From Patagioenas fasciata (taxonomy: Eukaryota > Chordata > Aves > Columbiformes > Columbidae), in NCBI RefSeq assembly GCF_037038585.1, contig NC_092523.1, forward strand, positions 48,749,501 through 48,813,500: a stretch of 64,000 nucleotides of DNA. The letters are read 5' to 3'. Within the stretch, counting starts at the first letter, position 1. Each line of letters starts with the position of its first letter. The position numbers and the translations under genes were made by a program. The notes under the pieces are model-generated. The model had not been told where the DNA came from and searched no databases. It saw only the letters and a list, made by a program, of their open reading frames with translations. Of this stretch, positions 12,289 to 62,300 are shown piece after piece.

Positions 12289-13850
12289 CAAGCGTGGGAC
12301 AGGCACAGGCACTTTGGGAATAGAGGAAGAAAAGGATGAGCTTGGCTTTATTTTTGTAAGGGAATGGATCAGAACTTTTTTTCTGGAAAATATAATTATT
12401 AATAATAATAGATTGAGATGATGCAGTCTCAGCCTGATGCTGCCAGCATTTTATGGGGCTTCAGCAAGGAGTGGCTATTGCTTTGAATTTTCTTGTCTAC
12501 TGAACAGAATCAGTTCAGTGGGCATTTTTGCTCTTTTTCCCTCCAACTTGACGTCACTGCCCTCCTGGCAATTCTTTGTAGTTTGCTTTTATTGCCCTTA
12601 CACACACTTACCTCTCCTTTTAATCCATTTTAAATATTTTGATGTTCCTTGCATTTAGGCTATGGTGGAAATCAAGGATCAAATAGTGATCTCCTTTTTG
12701 AGCAGCTGTGATTTCCCGCCACCCTTTTTAAATGCAAGCTGGTTCTTGCTTGCTTTGAATGGAAATATCCCCTCTGCCCTTTGGTCCTTGCGGGATGGTA
12801 CTGGACTTGGATGTCATTTGTGATTCCCAGGGTGGTGCATTAGTGGTGGTACAGTCTCTTTTTGCACCAGTTTGTCTCATGGAGTATATGATGGTTTTGG
12901 GGAGTTGGCTTGTTCTTCCTCACTTGTCTTATTCTGTTTCCAAGCAGTGGCTTCTTAAAGAAGCCCCAGACTCTGCTGGAGTGGGATTTGTATCCAGGCT
13001 TATGGATGGACAAACCCTGCCTATAATAATGGGTTGCTCAAGTTCCATTTCTCTCATGTTTCTATCTTGGCAGGTCTACAAGTTAGATGCATGGGCTTTG
13101 CTGAGCCCTGTTTTTCCATCCGAACAGACCTGTTATTCCAATGGAAGGTGAGGTGGCTGCTGTTACCACCACCTGGCGTATGTGGATGTGTGTGCGGGGT
13201 GTGCGAGGGTGTGAGGTGTGTACGAGCTCTCCAATCTCATCAGGTCAGAGAAAAGAAATAAGCATGGGATCCACATTTGAGTGATAACCCTCGATTTGGA
13301 GATTGCTTTTATTTTTGCAGTTAGGGTTGCATTATTTGGCTGTTCTAGAGGAGCCCTTTCACTTGACAGCTGTTTTGTTGGGGGGGATCTAAAGGACCAT
13401 CTGTATGAATTAGACTGGAAATGTACGTTAGGACTTGAGCAGGCAAAGTCAGTACCTAAATCTGTCCTGTGAGACCGGAGAGCCTTTATCCTCTTTAACC
13501 CCATCTCACTCCCTCATTCAAAGATGTTTGAATGATTGCCCCTGATTTTTCAGGTCTTGATGTAAATCTCATTTTAAGCCTAGGGTGGTTTTGACATTGA
13601 CTTGTTCTTATGACATAGTATTTATGCACCATGTTCAATACACAGTATTGAACTTTGCACCTCGTAACAAAAGGTTTTAGGCTTCTGGGTGTTTTTTTTT
13701 TTAAGACAAGCCGTGGGCTACACTGAGAGCCCTCCAGCCTCTTTCTAATGCAGCATTGAAGACAAATATACAGTTATAGCAAATGTTTATTTTCAATGTG
13801 TGTGTACATAGTACAGTATTATGCAATAAATTTGATGTTTAATTTGGAGC
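12289..13850 (+). other. HERC3: HERC3 3' untranslated region
   Basis: About 1.5 kb after the HERC3 stop with no supported coding content. An AT-rich stretch with AATAAT repeats lies near 12390-12415. The end is placed about 20 bases past AATAAA at 13825-13830, which is followed by a GT-rich stretch. The exact cleavage site is inferred. A second + strand AATAAA at 15248-15253 could serve a longer form. Confidence 0.75.
13825..13830 (+). promoter_or_regulatory. HERC3: HERC3 polyadenylation signal AATAAA
   Basis: Canonical AATAAA about 1.5 kb after the stop, followed 20-40 bases on by a GT-rich element. It is the best + strand poly(A) signal near the gene end. Confidence 0.7.
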
Positions 13851-15454
13851 GAGTGGCTGCCTTTGTGTCAGGAAGCCAAGGAGGGGCTGTTCCAGGCAGG
13901 GGAAATCCCCCCCTAGAAACAGATCTCTTCTGCCCCTGAACCTCCACATGTCCTGTTTACCAGAATGTCATCAAATTGAGCATTAATATCTCATCTGCTC
14001 CTAAGCAGGGACCACAGAGGCAGCACATAAGAGAAGCAGCTACTCTTCCAGGATTGAGATGTGGATTTAGGTGATTCAGAGGTATGGAGAAATTTTTCTC
14101 TAGATATCTTGCAGTCAGACCAATATCACAAAATGCACGGCAGAGGATTTGGAAGAGCTGAGCCCTGGCAAGTGCTGGTGCTTGTACCAAGTACCCTCGT
14201 ACCTTGTAGCCTTCTGCCAAGCGTTGTCCTCCTGCTGTGGTCAGTAAGGACATGACTTTACCTCCAGCAGCTACAGGCTCAGGCTCTGGCACAGTCCCTG
14301 CACGGGAATGGCTGGGCTGTTTCCCAGGGGCAAATGCACAATATACCTTCCCAGTGCATGACTGTGAACCAGCCTAGCAGGCACACAACAGGCACACGTC
14401 TCAGGTTTTGCTCTGGTTCTGCTGATGCTCCCAATGCTAACAGCACTTTCTATAACATTTGCTGGAATCAGTATCCTTTGCCAAACCAGGCCTTTTGTAA
14501 GTGCACCCACTGGGATAACGGTCTTCTCATTCTTCAGGAATATGGAAGTAGCCAGAGACTGGAAGCAAGTAAGCCACCATTTCCACTGAGTTATCCCACA
14601 CTAGAAGGTCCATGAATGCATCACTTGTTACAGTTTTCAAATGCAAAATTAGCTTCCCCATCTGCACATGAGCAAGCAAAGTCCCCTCCAGGCCTTGGAT
14701 TGGAGAAACAAGCTCGGACCCAGATTCCCTCCCCAACAGCCTAAAGTCCTTGGATCCCTTTCCCCAGGAAATGGGGCACTGAAATAGTGAAGCTGAAGAA
14801 CAAGCTGAAGTACAATTCTGCACCCTGCGCACAGACCAAGCCCCAGCTGGTCTCACATATGACAAAGCCCACACTGGGTGCCTAGGCTCTGGGATCTGAG
14901 CTTCTGCACCATTGCCACCTGCCAGCAAGGGCCACTTGTGACAAGGATAACACTACAGACCCACAAGCAGGGTGAGCTTTGCCTCTGGGAACTGTGGGGA
15001 CAGTTGCAGGCTAGGGTCTGGCTCTGGCCTCAGCAGCTTGTTTTAGACACTAATGAATCATCAGTTTGCAAACATCTAGAAGATGACTAAGGCAGCACCT
15101 CAGGCTGCAGCACTTACCATCTGAAACTTGGACATACCAGGAATAACAACTGATGTCTCAGCAAAATGATTAAAATATAAGATGCTTTAATTTCACTGCC
15201 TTTAACATGAACATTAATTATTTGACTGTTTACTCAGGCGTAAACTGAATAAAACCAACTGCAACTTGTAAGAATGACAAGTATTTTGTCTATCTTAACT
15301 CTTGCAATCTTATTTTGTCCATAACCTGTTCATTGTCATAATCATTTAAACAAACCCCAATACTTTATATACCACAATGTGGTAACACGGAGATATGTGT
15401 CTGAAATGGCACCAGTGGAGGGAACACCCAACAGACCATACTGCCATCCTCCAG
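13851..15454. other. Intergenic gap between the two convergent 3' ends
   Basis: The segment between the assigned poly(A) sites of HERC3 (+) and FAM13A (-). I see no exon, RNA gene or recognisable repeat. It has a + strand AATAAA at 15248-15253. Open frames here are short and resemble no family I know. Confidence 0.5.
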
Positions 15455-15471
15455 CAGACAGTTTATTTTAG

Positions 15472-15477
15472 TGACAT
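15472..15477 (-). promoter_or_regulatory. FAM13A: Probable distal FAM13A polyadenylation signal
   Basis: TTTATT on the + strand, AATAAA on the - strand, with TG-rich sequence just downstream in the - direction. It is the last such signal before the intergenic gap, although another - strand AATAAA exists near 13785-13790 inside the HERC3 3' UTR. Confidence 0.45.
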
Positions 15478-15917
15478 GGAAACACATTGTCTTATACTAA
15501 CAGCTTATTTATATCATATAAAGTAGATCTTTGTACAGTACTTCACACCTTTGAAAAACAGAGCCAGTCTTGTATTTCATGTTCTCTAGTCAATAATGTT
15601 GGCATAGACAAATCATCAAGCAAAATGCACAGAAGTTGCTTGGATTGATGTAGAGGAGTGCAGTGGGGCAAACACCATTTTTGGCTATTTGTGGTTAGTG
15701 GGAAACCAAATCATCTCTGGGAAACAGACATTTTAGTGTTCAGGTCTTGGCACCCTCCTCTTGTGCAGGTTTGGGAGAGAGAGTGGGTCACAGCATCTGG
15801 ACACTCAGGACAGAAAGCTGAGCATTTATATGTGTCTTTCCTGGACCAGAATTTTAAAATTCACTTCTTCTCCACACTGATCTTTCCTAGCAGTGCCCTT
15901 TGCAACTAAGCAGATGT

Positions 15918-15998
15918 TTGTGGTGGGGGGGTTTTTTGTGTGTGTGTTGTGTTTTTTTGTTTGTTTGTGTTTTTTTTGTTTGTTTCTGTTTTTTTTTG
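15918..15998. repeat. G/T-rich low-complexity tract
   Basis: Runs of G followed by GT and TTTG repeats on the + strand, so A/C-rich in the FAM13A 3' UTR sense. Confidence 0.8.
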
Positions 15999-18689
15999 CA
16001 AAGAAAGACTTGAACAGTTTAAAAAGAGAGATGGCTAGGTGTATTTTTTTTTTCTCTTTTAATGTACAATCTCAGTTAACAGGTTTTGTTACTTTTAGCT
16101 TTCAAAGTTCAAAAATATAAACTCTCTAAAGTGCGTAATTGTATTTATATTTAATATAAACTATCTGAAATTCTAGCAATATACCATGTAAACAGCGGTA
16201 AACTAAGCATCAGAAAATGCTACAGTCTCAGCAGCTAAAAATAAAATGGACTGTTCCCTACATATCATTTATCAAGATTTGTCAGGGGCAAAACTGGTGA
16301 TTTGTCAGTACACAGTGCAAACAGACTTTTAAAAATAAGCAGAGAAAACATACTCCTGGGAAGCCTTGGCCCACTGGAAAAAATGTCTGCCTATGAAAAA
16401 AGGGCAGAAACTGCTTCTCTTGTCCATAGAATGATGTCCAGACCCAGATTCAGCAAGGTGCCCAAGCTTTAGTGCATTGTAATTCAAAAATCCCAAAGAC
16501 AGAGCAGCTTGCAGCACATGCTCACCACACGTGCTTTTGCTTTGCTGACCTCAGCCCAAGCAATACCAAATCGAGCCAGAGCAGCCAGTTTGGCTCAGCT
16601 CTCATACTTAAAATAACTGAGGGGGGGAAGCTGACTATGGACTCTGAGAGGCAGAGCCCATAAAAGCAGGCCTAAGGACAAAGGCACAGCTCTGATTTCC
16701 AAGCTGCCCTATGCTCAGCCAGGGGGTTTACCCTGGTCAGGCTTCCCTTCCAGCCAAACTTCTTCAAAACCAGTTTTTGAGCCCATTTATTAGCCCAGTC
16801 AATGCACTCACAGGATCAGTTTTGCAGGGGCAGAGCCCCATATCTCTCAAGTGACTGAAACACAGCATCTCTGAAAAGCCAAGCCCCAGGTCATCACCCA
16901 TGTCCTCCAGACTCTTTGGAAATACGAAATTCAGTCTTCACTCATTTTATATACAACAGGCAATTCTGCAATTGGTAAAAAAAAAAAAAAAAAACACCTT
17001 ACCTACCCCGACTAGTCATGAGCACATGCAAACCTACTGGTGGAAGGTCCTGAAGAGACCAGAACACCCTCAGCATCAGTTTTTGGCAAGAATTAACACA
17101 GCACATACAGCAAGTGGAGGGGGGTAAGTCTAAATACCACAACCCAACTATATCAGTATTTGTGAGCCCACGTGCCCATATAATGAAGGAAGAGGGAGAA
17201 GTTGTTCTGGGGCTCTTGCCTCCTCCAGCGTGAGGCCTGGCTACCACTACTGCCATTTAACTGCATTTGGCCATTTGGCTTCTGCACATCACCCACCCCA
17301 GGGACCAGCACAAAACAAAGCACTACAGAACTACTCTCCCTGGGACATCGGGGTCCCTGGCTCAGGGCAGAGCGAGGTGGTGCACACCAGCCTCTGGAGT
17401 AGGAGAGCAAGCCCCAGTAGGCCAGGACTGCAGAACTGTGGGCCCTCAGCTACTTGGTGCATTCCTGAGCTCCCTCAGGCATAAACACATTAGAAAAATG
17501 TTCAATTGTCAAAACCTGCACCTAAGAAACGGGTCCATTCCATAGGCAGAGCATGGCTCTGGGCTTCCTATTCCCTGCAGCACCCTCTTGTGCTGGTACA
17601 CCCACTAGACACACCAGGAAGAAAAGACCACCCTGCGTTGCCACCATCACAGTGTCACTGCTGCAGCCCATGTAGTCTGATCAACGGTGCACATAAAAGA
17701 ACAAAATTTAGGGTATGACACCCATATGGACTGTTCAGCTTGGATTCTTACAGTTTTATCAAGCACATGTACTAATAGGGTGGGTCTTCTAGATGATAAC
17801 TTCCAGATACTTGACACCAGACATTTAAGTGATCAACTACCAAAATCCCATGGGATTCTGACTTAAAGCTTTTAAAACCTTTTTCTTCCCAGTTGCCCAA
17901 ACGGTCAAAGTATTACAGTATCACCTTCCAGGTGGAAAAAGCTGGCAAGAACCTTGCTGCACAGTTCATTTTCTTTCCTATCCCAAACAGATGTAGGTAC
18001 TTTTCTTCTACTTCAATCAAATTGGTCAACAAAAAAATTGGGAAGAAAATCCAGCTCAAGCCGAGGTAAAACTGTAACTCAAACCAGCTCTGGGTGGTGA
18101 CCAGGAAGTTCTTACACCATTTACCTAGAGCAACAGACAATGCTGGACTCTAAACAGGCAGGTCAAAAGTCTGAGCAAATCACTGCTGTAGTTACAAGAG
18201 AATAGTCTTGGCGCTATCTGGCCTGTGCTTTCATATGAGATCAGCCAGGGCACTTGTCTGTCCAACTAAAGTAGAAGCTATTTGATGATTTAATCACTAT
18301 TCATCCTACTTTGCCTCTTGCTATGATATCCTGGGGGAAAAAAAAAAAAAAAGAATAGCATGACTGGCTTTGATATTCTAAATATTACAGGATCTGTAAG
18401 GAAATTAAAACAGAAGGATCTCTTCAGTGCAGTCACTGAGCGCAGCATCATGTCTCCTACGCTGGCAAACTCCATTTTGGGCATCAGGCCTGGAGAAGGA
18501 GCGGGCAACAGCAAGTGCAGAGAGTGATGGAAAGTCACCCTTTCCCCCATCCCGCCCCTGGGAATGGCCCTTCAGTTCCCTGGGAGCTCCTCAGCTCTCC
18601 CCAGCCAGGCTCCCGCTGCATCCACTTCATGCATTTGTCCATTTGGTGCGCCCTCCTCTTTGTTTACTGGCAAAAAACAATCTCCGCCT

Positions 18690-55051
<36,362 letters not shown>

Positions 55052-58000
55052 CTGTATAAAAGAAAACAAAAAAAAAGAGGAGAAAGATTTTATTATCACA
55101 ATAAGGTCTCAAAAACCCTTATTCTTTGCAGCATGAACATTTAAAGGTTTGAGCTGTCTCAACAACAACTGCATGCACATGCCACGGAGCTTTCTTTCCC
55201 CTTAAGGAATTTGCTCTCCCACGGTGACGTGGAACATTTTGACAATGCCAATATCCTCAAGAATTAATTTCCCTGTCATTTCCTTGCAGTAGGCCAAGGT
55301 CTAATGGAAAGTATTTCAACTTCAGCACATTGCAGATTTTTTGCTTTCTTCTGAGCTTTCTGCTGCTGCAGGTTGTTTTAGCCTCATCACAAAATTCCTT
55401 GCCTTTTGAGGTTGACTTGAAAATGTATACACTGTGAAAGGAGACTTAATATTTAAGAATATTTAAATATTAACAGAGGACAAAGGCAAAGTACAGGCTT
55501 TGCACAGTTATCCTCCTGCCACTGTCTTCGCTTCCGACTTTTAGAAATAAAATGTATGCTCTCCTCTTTCCCTTTCCCCTCAGTCTGTTTTCAGGCTCAG
55601 GAAGAGTTGACACGACTGTAGGTGTCATTGCTTGCTGTTTAAAGCCCTTCTGAAGAAGGTGACATGCCACCCCACAGAGCTGTCACTGCTTTCCTCCCTC
55701 TGCACAGGTCCTGCTGGATCCCCTCCTGCTCCCTCTTTCCCCATGCTGACTCAGCTCTGCAGACAGGGTGACAGGTTTTGCCTATTCATCACTCCTATGA
55801 TCTCCTTTAAGTCAAATACGTTACAGGCCCAGGGGTTTCATTTGCATTTATCCCCGTATCAGCAGCGGAATTAGCTGTATGACTGGCTGATATATCCCAA
55901 TAAAATGGCACTGTGCGGTCACAGTACAAGACAGGCTGGACACCAGATGTACTTCCTGCCAAAACAGCCACTTACTGCTTTCATTCTTTGCCAGTTTCTC
56001 CCAAGCCATTTCAATGCACAAGAATCAACAGCAGCTGACTTCCCTGAACTAACTGAAGGTTTCCTCTCTTCTTCCCTCAAATCTTTCACGTTTCACTGCA
56101 CACATCTACTGCTAGCTAAGAAGGTACAGCACTCTTCAGTGATAAACACTTGGTGGCTTTGCTGGGTTTGAGTGGCAGAAGGCAGGTGACAGAGGATGAG
56201 AAGAGTAAATGAGGGGCCACTAAAGCCAGTTTTAACAAAACCAACAAAACAGCCTAACTCCTATTGTGAAGCACAAACCCCAGAAACACCCAAGCTGCAA
56301 ATCAGACTTGCAATACACTTCAGCTTCTTTTGGCTAAGCCAGCGCATCTGCCGTGGTGCAGGTGAAGCAGCATGCCCAACCACACAGGCATCCCCTTCCG
56401 TCCCGGCTTCTCTCAGAGCTCATTCCAGCCCAGGCAGGTCCTTGGAGCAGTGGCACAGTATGAAAGCAGCCACGGATTTGCCAGTACAGCCCATATGTGA
56501 CCTGCACAGCACCTGAGCAGCTGTGTTATTCACATGATTTAATGAACAGAAGACACAGGAACAAGTATTTATTACTACAGACATGCAATCTGCATATGAG
56601 AACAAAACTCACAAGATCTTTCTCTTCTTGCACATAGCATCTTGGCTATTAACTGCTGGCTGGCTTTGCAATTTGAAGAGCACACTTCAAGCATCCTGCT
56701 TGCTTTCCTGTTCACTTACATGAACTATTTGGGCTCTTCCAAACTCGAAGCTATTTTTAAGACCCTCATTTCCCATAGGAGATGGATTAGCAAGCAAGAT
56801 GCCAGTGTGGCAGGCTAAAACACATTATAACATACAATTCATGTGCTGGTTACCGCTCCTACATATGTGGCAGTAAGTTAATATTGTATCAACTTTCTGT
56901 AATATTTCCATGCAATCTGTACTGAGTGGGGGTGTCTTTCATATCACACCTTTCCTCTGTTTTCATGTCAGGAAAGTGGCCATGGAGAAGGAGATAAGAT
57001 TGATTGGATTCTAGGATTTTTTTAAAACATCCATAGGATGTAGGTATATCTACCCGTCAGACAAGGCAGAAAATCTCAGGAAACAGCTCTTCCCTGTATT
57101 TCCAACAGGATTAATACTGTGCAAAGATACACACTCCATTTTCACATAAATCTGGTGAAAGGCTACATGCTGTGTACGTGAGCAAGACTTCATGCTGTTA
57201 ACTCCACCTGAGGTGTTCAAGGCCAACAGTCTTGTGAACCACTTGTACCATCACTGAAAACACACCAGCTTCCTTACACAAGAAGTAGTAATAAGAAGAA
57301 ACAGAAGATCAAGCTTCAAAAACACCTAAGTAAAATGCAAAAAAATTTATAACTCCCAATACATTCCTTAGTTGTCTAATTCTCAGTTAGCGGTAGGCTT
57401 TATTAACACCAATTCCGTTTTCAGTCCATTAATCTTGCTAATTCATGATGATGCATACCTGTGTAACAGTTACTAGAAAGGCCCTACTCAGACAACAGAT
57501 TCTGTCAGAAAGCCAGTAAAAACCGTGATTTTCAAACTACTGACAAATAACAACAAAATACTTATACAGCTACATGCCAGCTGAGTGGATATAACTACAA
57601 AATGAAGTTCTGACATTCTGATTTTATTATGTTACCCTTCTAAATACTGCTTTCTTGTACACTGAATATAACTTTATTCTTAGCCCTGTGATATTTTAAT
57701 GCTCTTTTTTTTTTTAGCCTCTTCTCAATAAGACGGAGAATTTAAATCAGAGTTTTACCAGATACACTAAATTTCTTTTGATTCCGCAAATGGTAGCTTT
57801 CCTTGCTATTTAATTTTGAACCTTAATTTAAATGCATTGCTAAATTGCTCCATTTACTCTGCATCAACCTTTTTACACGGAGGAAGTTCCCATTCAAACC
57901 AAACAGCGGAGAGGAGAGAGTTACGCTGTGGTTTTAGGACTGGAGCCTGCCCAGAGACAGTGCGGGAGATGCTCGAGCACGTCAGCAAACTTGGGGAAAG

Positions 58001-58817
58001 GCACAGCCCTGCAAGGATTTCACAGCCCAGAAGAACAACCAGGCAGACAGGATGCATCCTGCAGGCTTTTCCAAACTTCTTGGGTGGCAAAAGCTACTCC
58101 CATGTTGAATTTCAGCTTCATGAAGGTGAGTTGTGCCCAGCAGAGCCCTCTTGGCACACCTGCCTGTGCAGGCAGCTGCCTCGGAAAGGCTGCTGAGCTC
58201 AGAAAATCAACTGGACAATGGGAACTCATCTTCTGCTTTGGTTAATTATTTTCTCCTCACGTCTGTTCCGTTTCACTGATATGTACAGTCAATTATCTCA
58301 ACAGCCAGGTTATCTTTATTCAATTACACAGCTGCTGCAGAGCATGCTGAGGAATAGTGACTTTCGATAGAAATTAAGGTTCTCGTCAGGGACAGGCAGC
58401 GGTAGGAGAGTTTCCCAATGCTGGGGACTTTGACTTTCAGAGGGCCAGCCACAAAAAGCACATCAAGGCATGCACTGTTTTAAGTGCTATGACCTTCTGA
58501 ACTGGCTTCTTATGACCCTCACGCTTTTCCTTTTGGGAAGTCTGACATGTAGCACTTCTCAGTGTTGTCTTACTTGTTTATCAAAGTCTTTTGCTCACTT
58601 TCAGAGGTTCCTCATCAGCTCAGGAAAACATCTTGCTTCACACGCAAGGTAAACTCTTCTCCCATTCCGTTTCAACCTCCAGAATGGAAGGGTGGTATTT
58701 TCCTTCAGCTTTAAGTACATCGAATCTCCCCTGCTCTCCCTACTTCCTACTCCCTGCCAGCTTAAGATATATGCACTGGAGCGAGAATTCCCTCATGCGA
58801 TACCTGCACCCTGTTTG

Positions 58818-59301
58818 CTCTGTGTAAGGAACATTTAATGAAGAACTGTTGTTTTTACATAACTGAGGACCTGGCGCCTGACCCTAGTGGGGGGAAGGAC
58901 CGAGAGACATCGGACTATGAATTCTTCATGTAACACACAGTCTCTTCCCAGAATATGTACTGACACCTGTATACATACCGATACCTGTATTGATAAGTTA
59001 ACTGAGGGGGAAGTGTAGCCAAAGTACCAGGAATCCATATCTTAAACAGACTGATAAGGGGAAGGGTATTGTGTGCGTCGGGATAGTCTGTAAACGCTGA
59101 AGTACCCAACCAATGGGGAACAGGGGAGGGAAACTGTGGCCAGGATTTTGGGGAGATATAAGCAGGGGCTTTTTGCCCTATTTGGTGTGCCTACCTTTAG
59201 GTAGAACACCTGATCCTGCAAAATTGTTATTAAAATATGCTTTGCCAAGAGATCCTGCCTGGGTCTATTATATTTGCAAAATAATTGTTTCCTACACTCT
59301 G
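58818..59301. repeat. Target-site duplication CTCTG around the solo LTR
   Basis: CTCTG occurs directly at both outer edges of the LTR (58818-58822 and 59297-59301), the footprint of integrase-mediated insertion. Confidence 0.88.
58823..59296 (+). mobile_element. Solo LTR of an endogenous retrovirus
   Basis: A 474-bp element starting TGTAAGGAACA and ending TGTTTCCTACA, which form imperfect terminal inverted repeats (TG...CA). It is flanked by a perfect 5-bp duplication CTCTG at 58818-58822 and 59297-59301. Internal signals are in the right order for a + strand LTR: CCAAT at 59110-59114, TATAAG at 59157-59162, and ATTAAA at 59229-59234. No internal retroviral genes adjoin it, so it is a solo LTR left by recombination. 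The 5-bp target site is seen in several ERV groups, so I leave the class open. Confidence 0.88.
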
Positions 59302-62300
59302 GATTCGGCATCTTGTGACAGCAGACAGATAACTGAGTTGGACATCAAGCCCCCTCCCCTGTTATTTCATTCAAAGCACTATTGAGAAAAATCTAGTAGC
59401 ATCCAGGTATTAAAAGAGCAAAGTAAAACATCAATCAGACAAAACTGACTTACTGGCATAGTATTTTCCCAAACTGGGTTTTCATTTATGAAGTCAATGA
59501 ATTAATTCCTGATCATACTTAATGGCCTAAATCATAAGCTATACTTGCAATCTGGAACAAAGGCCACTAATTGCTGAGATTTATTTACAATCCATCTGCT
59601 TTATTCAGGAAGCTTTCTTTTTTTTTAAGCCAAGTGCAACAGTAAGGAAGTCTCAATAGATGTAAAAACTTTTTAACATTTTGCCATTCCAGTAAAGCAG
59701 AGGACGTTCAAATGGTGCTGATGTTTCAGATGGGAAATTTCGGAAGTCCTCCCAAAGACATTATTCCAACCTGTGACCTAGGCAATTCCTTTTTCATAGG
59801 TATTTATATAGTCTAAACACTGCTCACTCTCCACAACTGTTGCACACTGCGACATGCAATACTGCAGACTCACATGCGATCTGTTCTAAGACGACTACTT
59901 CATTTGACACACATTCCCCAAAGAGACGGATTGTGTCTGCATATAAAATGTGAAAATAATGAGTTTGAAAATTAAGAGATGTGCTCTTAGTTACTGGGAT
60001 GTCTCATCACACAGCAGACATGCTTTCAATGTTTTCTCAGCACCTTCACAAGCTCAGATCCAAGTATCCTTCCTTTAAATGTGGTACATTATCTTTGACA
60101 CTACCTTCTTACTATGCAGAAAACCAACCTCCGCTAAAAGCAACTGTCTTGTTTTCTTCAGTATTCCCACTATTTTCCATTTGCACTGGGATCACCCTTT
60201 ATGACAGGTACACACTGACACCTACTGCTTGGAGGAAAGACAATCCTGAAGGGGATTCATACACGCCACCCAATTTAGCTTGGAGAATCTGGATGCTGTG
60301 TCTGTGCAGCTTCTACTCTGGAGAAGGGAACTGCTTTTCTGGGGGACTCAGACTCACGTGGTAGCAGGACACTGTGAGCAGGGGCACGCACCAGCCCAGA
60401 GCCTATTTTTTGCCACTGCTGATGTGATGCAGGACGTTAATGTGCATCACACAATGTAATTGTAAGCTGAAAAAGGACCCAGAGCTCCTGTGGGCCTCAG
60501 GAGTTCCTAGGGCTTGTCCCACCAAGGAGAAAGCATCCAGTGGGAAGGTGGCCAAGAAAATTTCTGAGCAGATGTGAAATCTACAAGATTTTTTCATTTT
60601 TTTTTTCAGAAAATTGACCTGAGAACAAATAGAGTAAAACACCTTAGCCAATATACTACAGGCTAGGAATGCTTGACTTGCATTATACAGAAAGGGTTGT
60701 CTCAGATCACAACTATTAAAAGGAGAACCAGTGAGCTGTACTGAACACTGTCAACAGGAGAGAGAACAGAAGTACTAAAACAGGCCAAACTGTCCAGCGC
60801 TTTGCCCTGCATTCACGAGTATCTAATGCCATTTTTGGCTTTGCTTGCGATGTCAGCTCTCTTCCCAGTTGCAGTTTAATGCTCTGCATGTTAACAAGGA
60901 AGCTCCACACTACAAAGCTTCTGCTTTTTTCCCCTGTAATATCACTCTGGATTATCTCAGGATGTAATCACTAGGAAACGCCTCTGAAACCATCTAGGTG
61001 ACTTATGTCAAACCTAAAGCATACACAGTACCGTGAAGCACGTATGCAGATTCCCTGTCTTCTAAAAACTCACTGCACATGCTGAATAGAACTATGTTTA
61101 CAGGGAATTGCTGTTGCCAGATGCTGCTTCACTACCTGAAACTGCACAAGGGTTCTTAGTACTGATTACTCAGTACAGCTGGCATTCACTGTCTCGTTAC
61201 AGAATTATACAAGGAGCAGTGCTACAATTTTTTTAACAATCTCAACGCTCACTACCACAAGGTTTCGTTACAAAAGGGTTTGGAACATAAACGCCCTTCA
61301 GGCACGACTCCCTAGAACAATCAATCACCCAGCAAGGCTTTCTCCTTAAACAGTGCAGAGATCTGCTTGCTTGGTATTGAGCCCAGCTGAGTTAACAGTC
61401 TTACCAAGGAGTATGGAGAGGGAGAGAATAACCCTGCTCAGCAGCAGGTGAATGGAATCCAATCCCACAACTCAAACTGGTCAAACCCACCTCATCCTTG
61501 CAATGCCCAAAAAAAGAGGGCTCCAGCTACAAAAATTCTAATTTTCTGTCCAAATTTATTTGTAGCCTTTTTGTACACTTCTTCTCTTGCATCAAGATTG
61601 TTACTTAACATAAACAATCTTTCCCCTCTGTCTAAAACCCAGAGGGAACATGTGTAGTCTGGTTCACTTAGAGTAAATAAGCCTTCTCTGCACTTTTTTT
61701 TCATCTTGTAACAGGGTCTGCCCACTTATTTAATCATCTTCACAAATCCAATGCCATTTGCATGTGAGTTAGTGAAACTGTATGAGGCTTCGACTCTTCT
61801 ACAAGGCCATCCATACTTCCTCTAAGTACACTGAAAATACTTCACTTTGTATATCCACCGTCATGTGATTACTTCAGCTTGAAAATTTTCATCCCATGTC
61901 TCCCTTCCATCCCTCCATGAAGAAGTATGCCCATGTCCTTTCCTTTCCTGGCTTTTCCAAATGTGAGGAACTCCTCTTTCATTTCATGGATATTCATTAC
62001 TGGCCCTGGGATAGATGAATTTATTATCTATGTTATTATTTTTCATCATTTTGTACTTATCTTTATATATATATATGTCTATCTCAATCATCTTATATCT
62101 CACTGTCATATATTTTCTCCTAGAGGACACCCCCATCCCATTTACCCCTTCTAAATTTCTGCTATAAGGACAATTCTTGAGCATGACTCTATTTTATTAT
62201 GCCAGTGGCTATTAAAGAAAAAAGAAGTCCATGACACTTAAGGAGCTTTACTAGCAATCTCCTCCCTCTCCTACCAGCAATACCTATAGGTTGCAGCCCC

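Larger units (their letters stand above)
15455..18689 (-). other. FAM13A: FAM13A 3' untranslated region (probable extent)
   Basis: The sequence after the FAM13A stop on the - strand. The proposed end is set by AATAAA on the - strand at 15472-15477, followed by TG-rich sequence. An earlier - strand AATAAA at 16786-16791 could give a UTR of about 1.9 kb. Low-complexity tracts (16978-16995, 18331-18350, 15918-15998) lie inside. The extent is inferred from signals, not transcripts. Confidence 0.55.

Noticed and set aside
11679..12323. 214-codon open frame on the + strand
   Set aside because: It overlaps the last HERC3 exon in another frame; its open length comes from the GC-rich coding exon and the preceding intron.
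57816..58245. Overlapping 126- and 105-codon open frames on the + strand
   Set aside because: GC-richer intron sequence with open frames on both strands, no family match and no splice logic.
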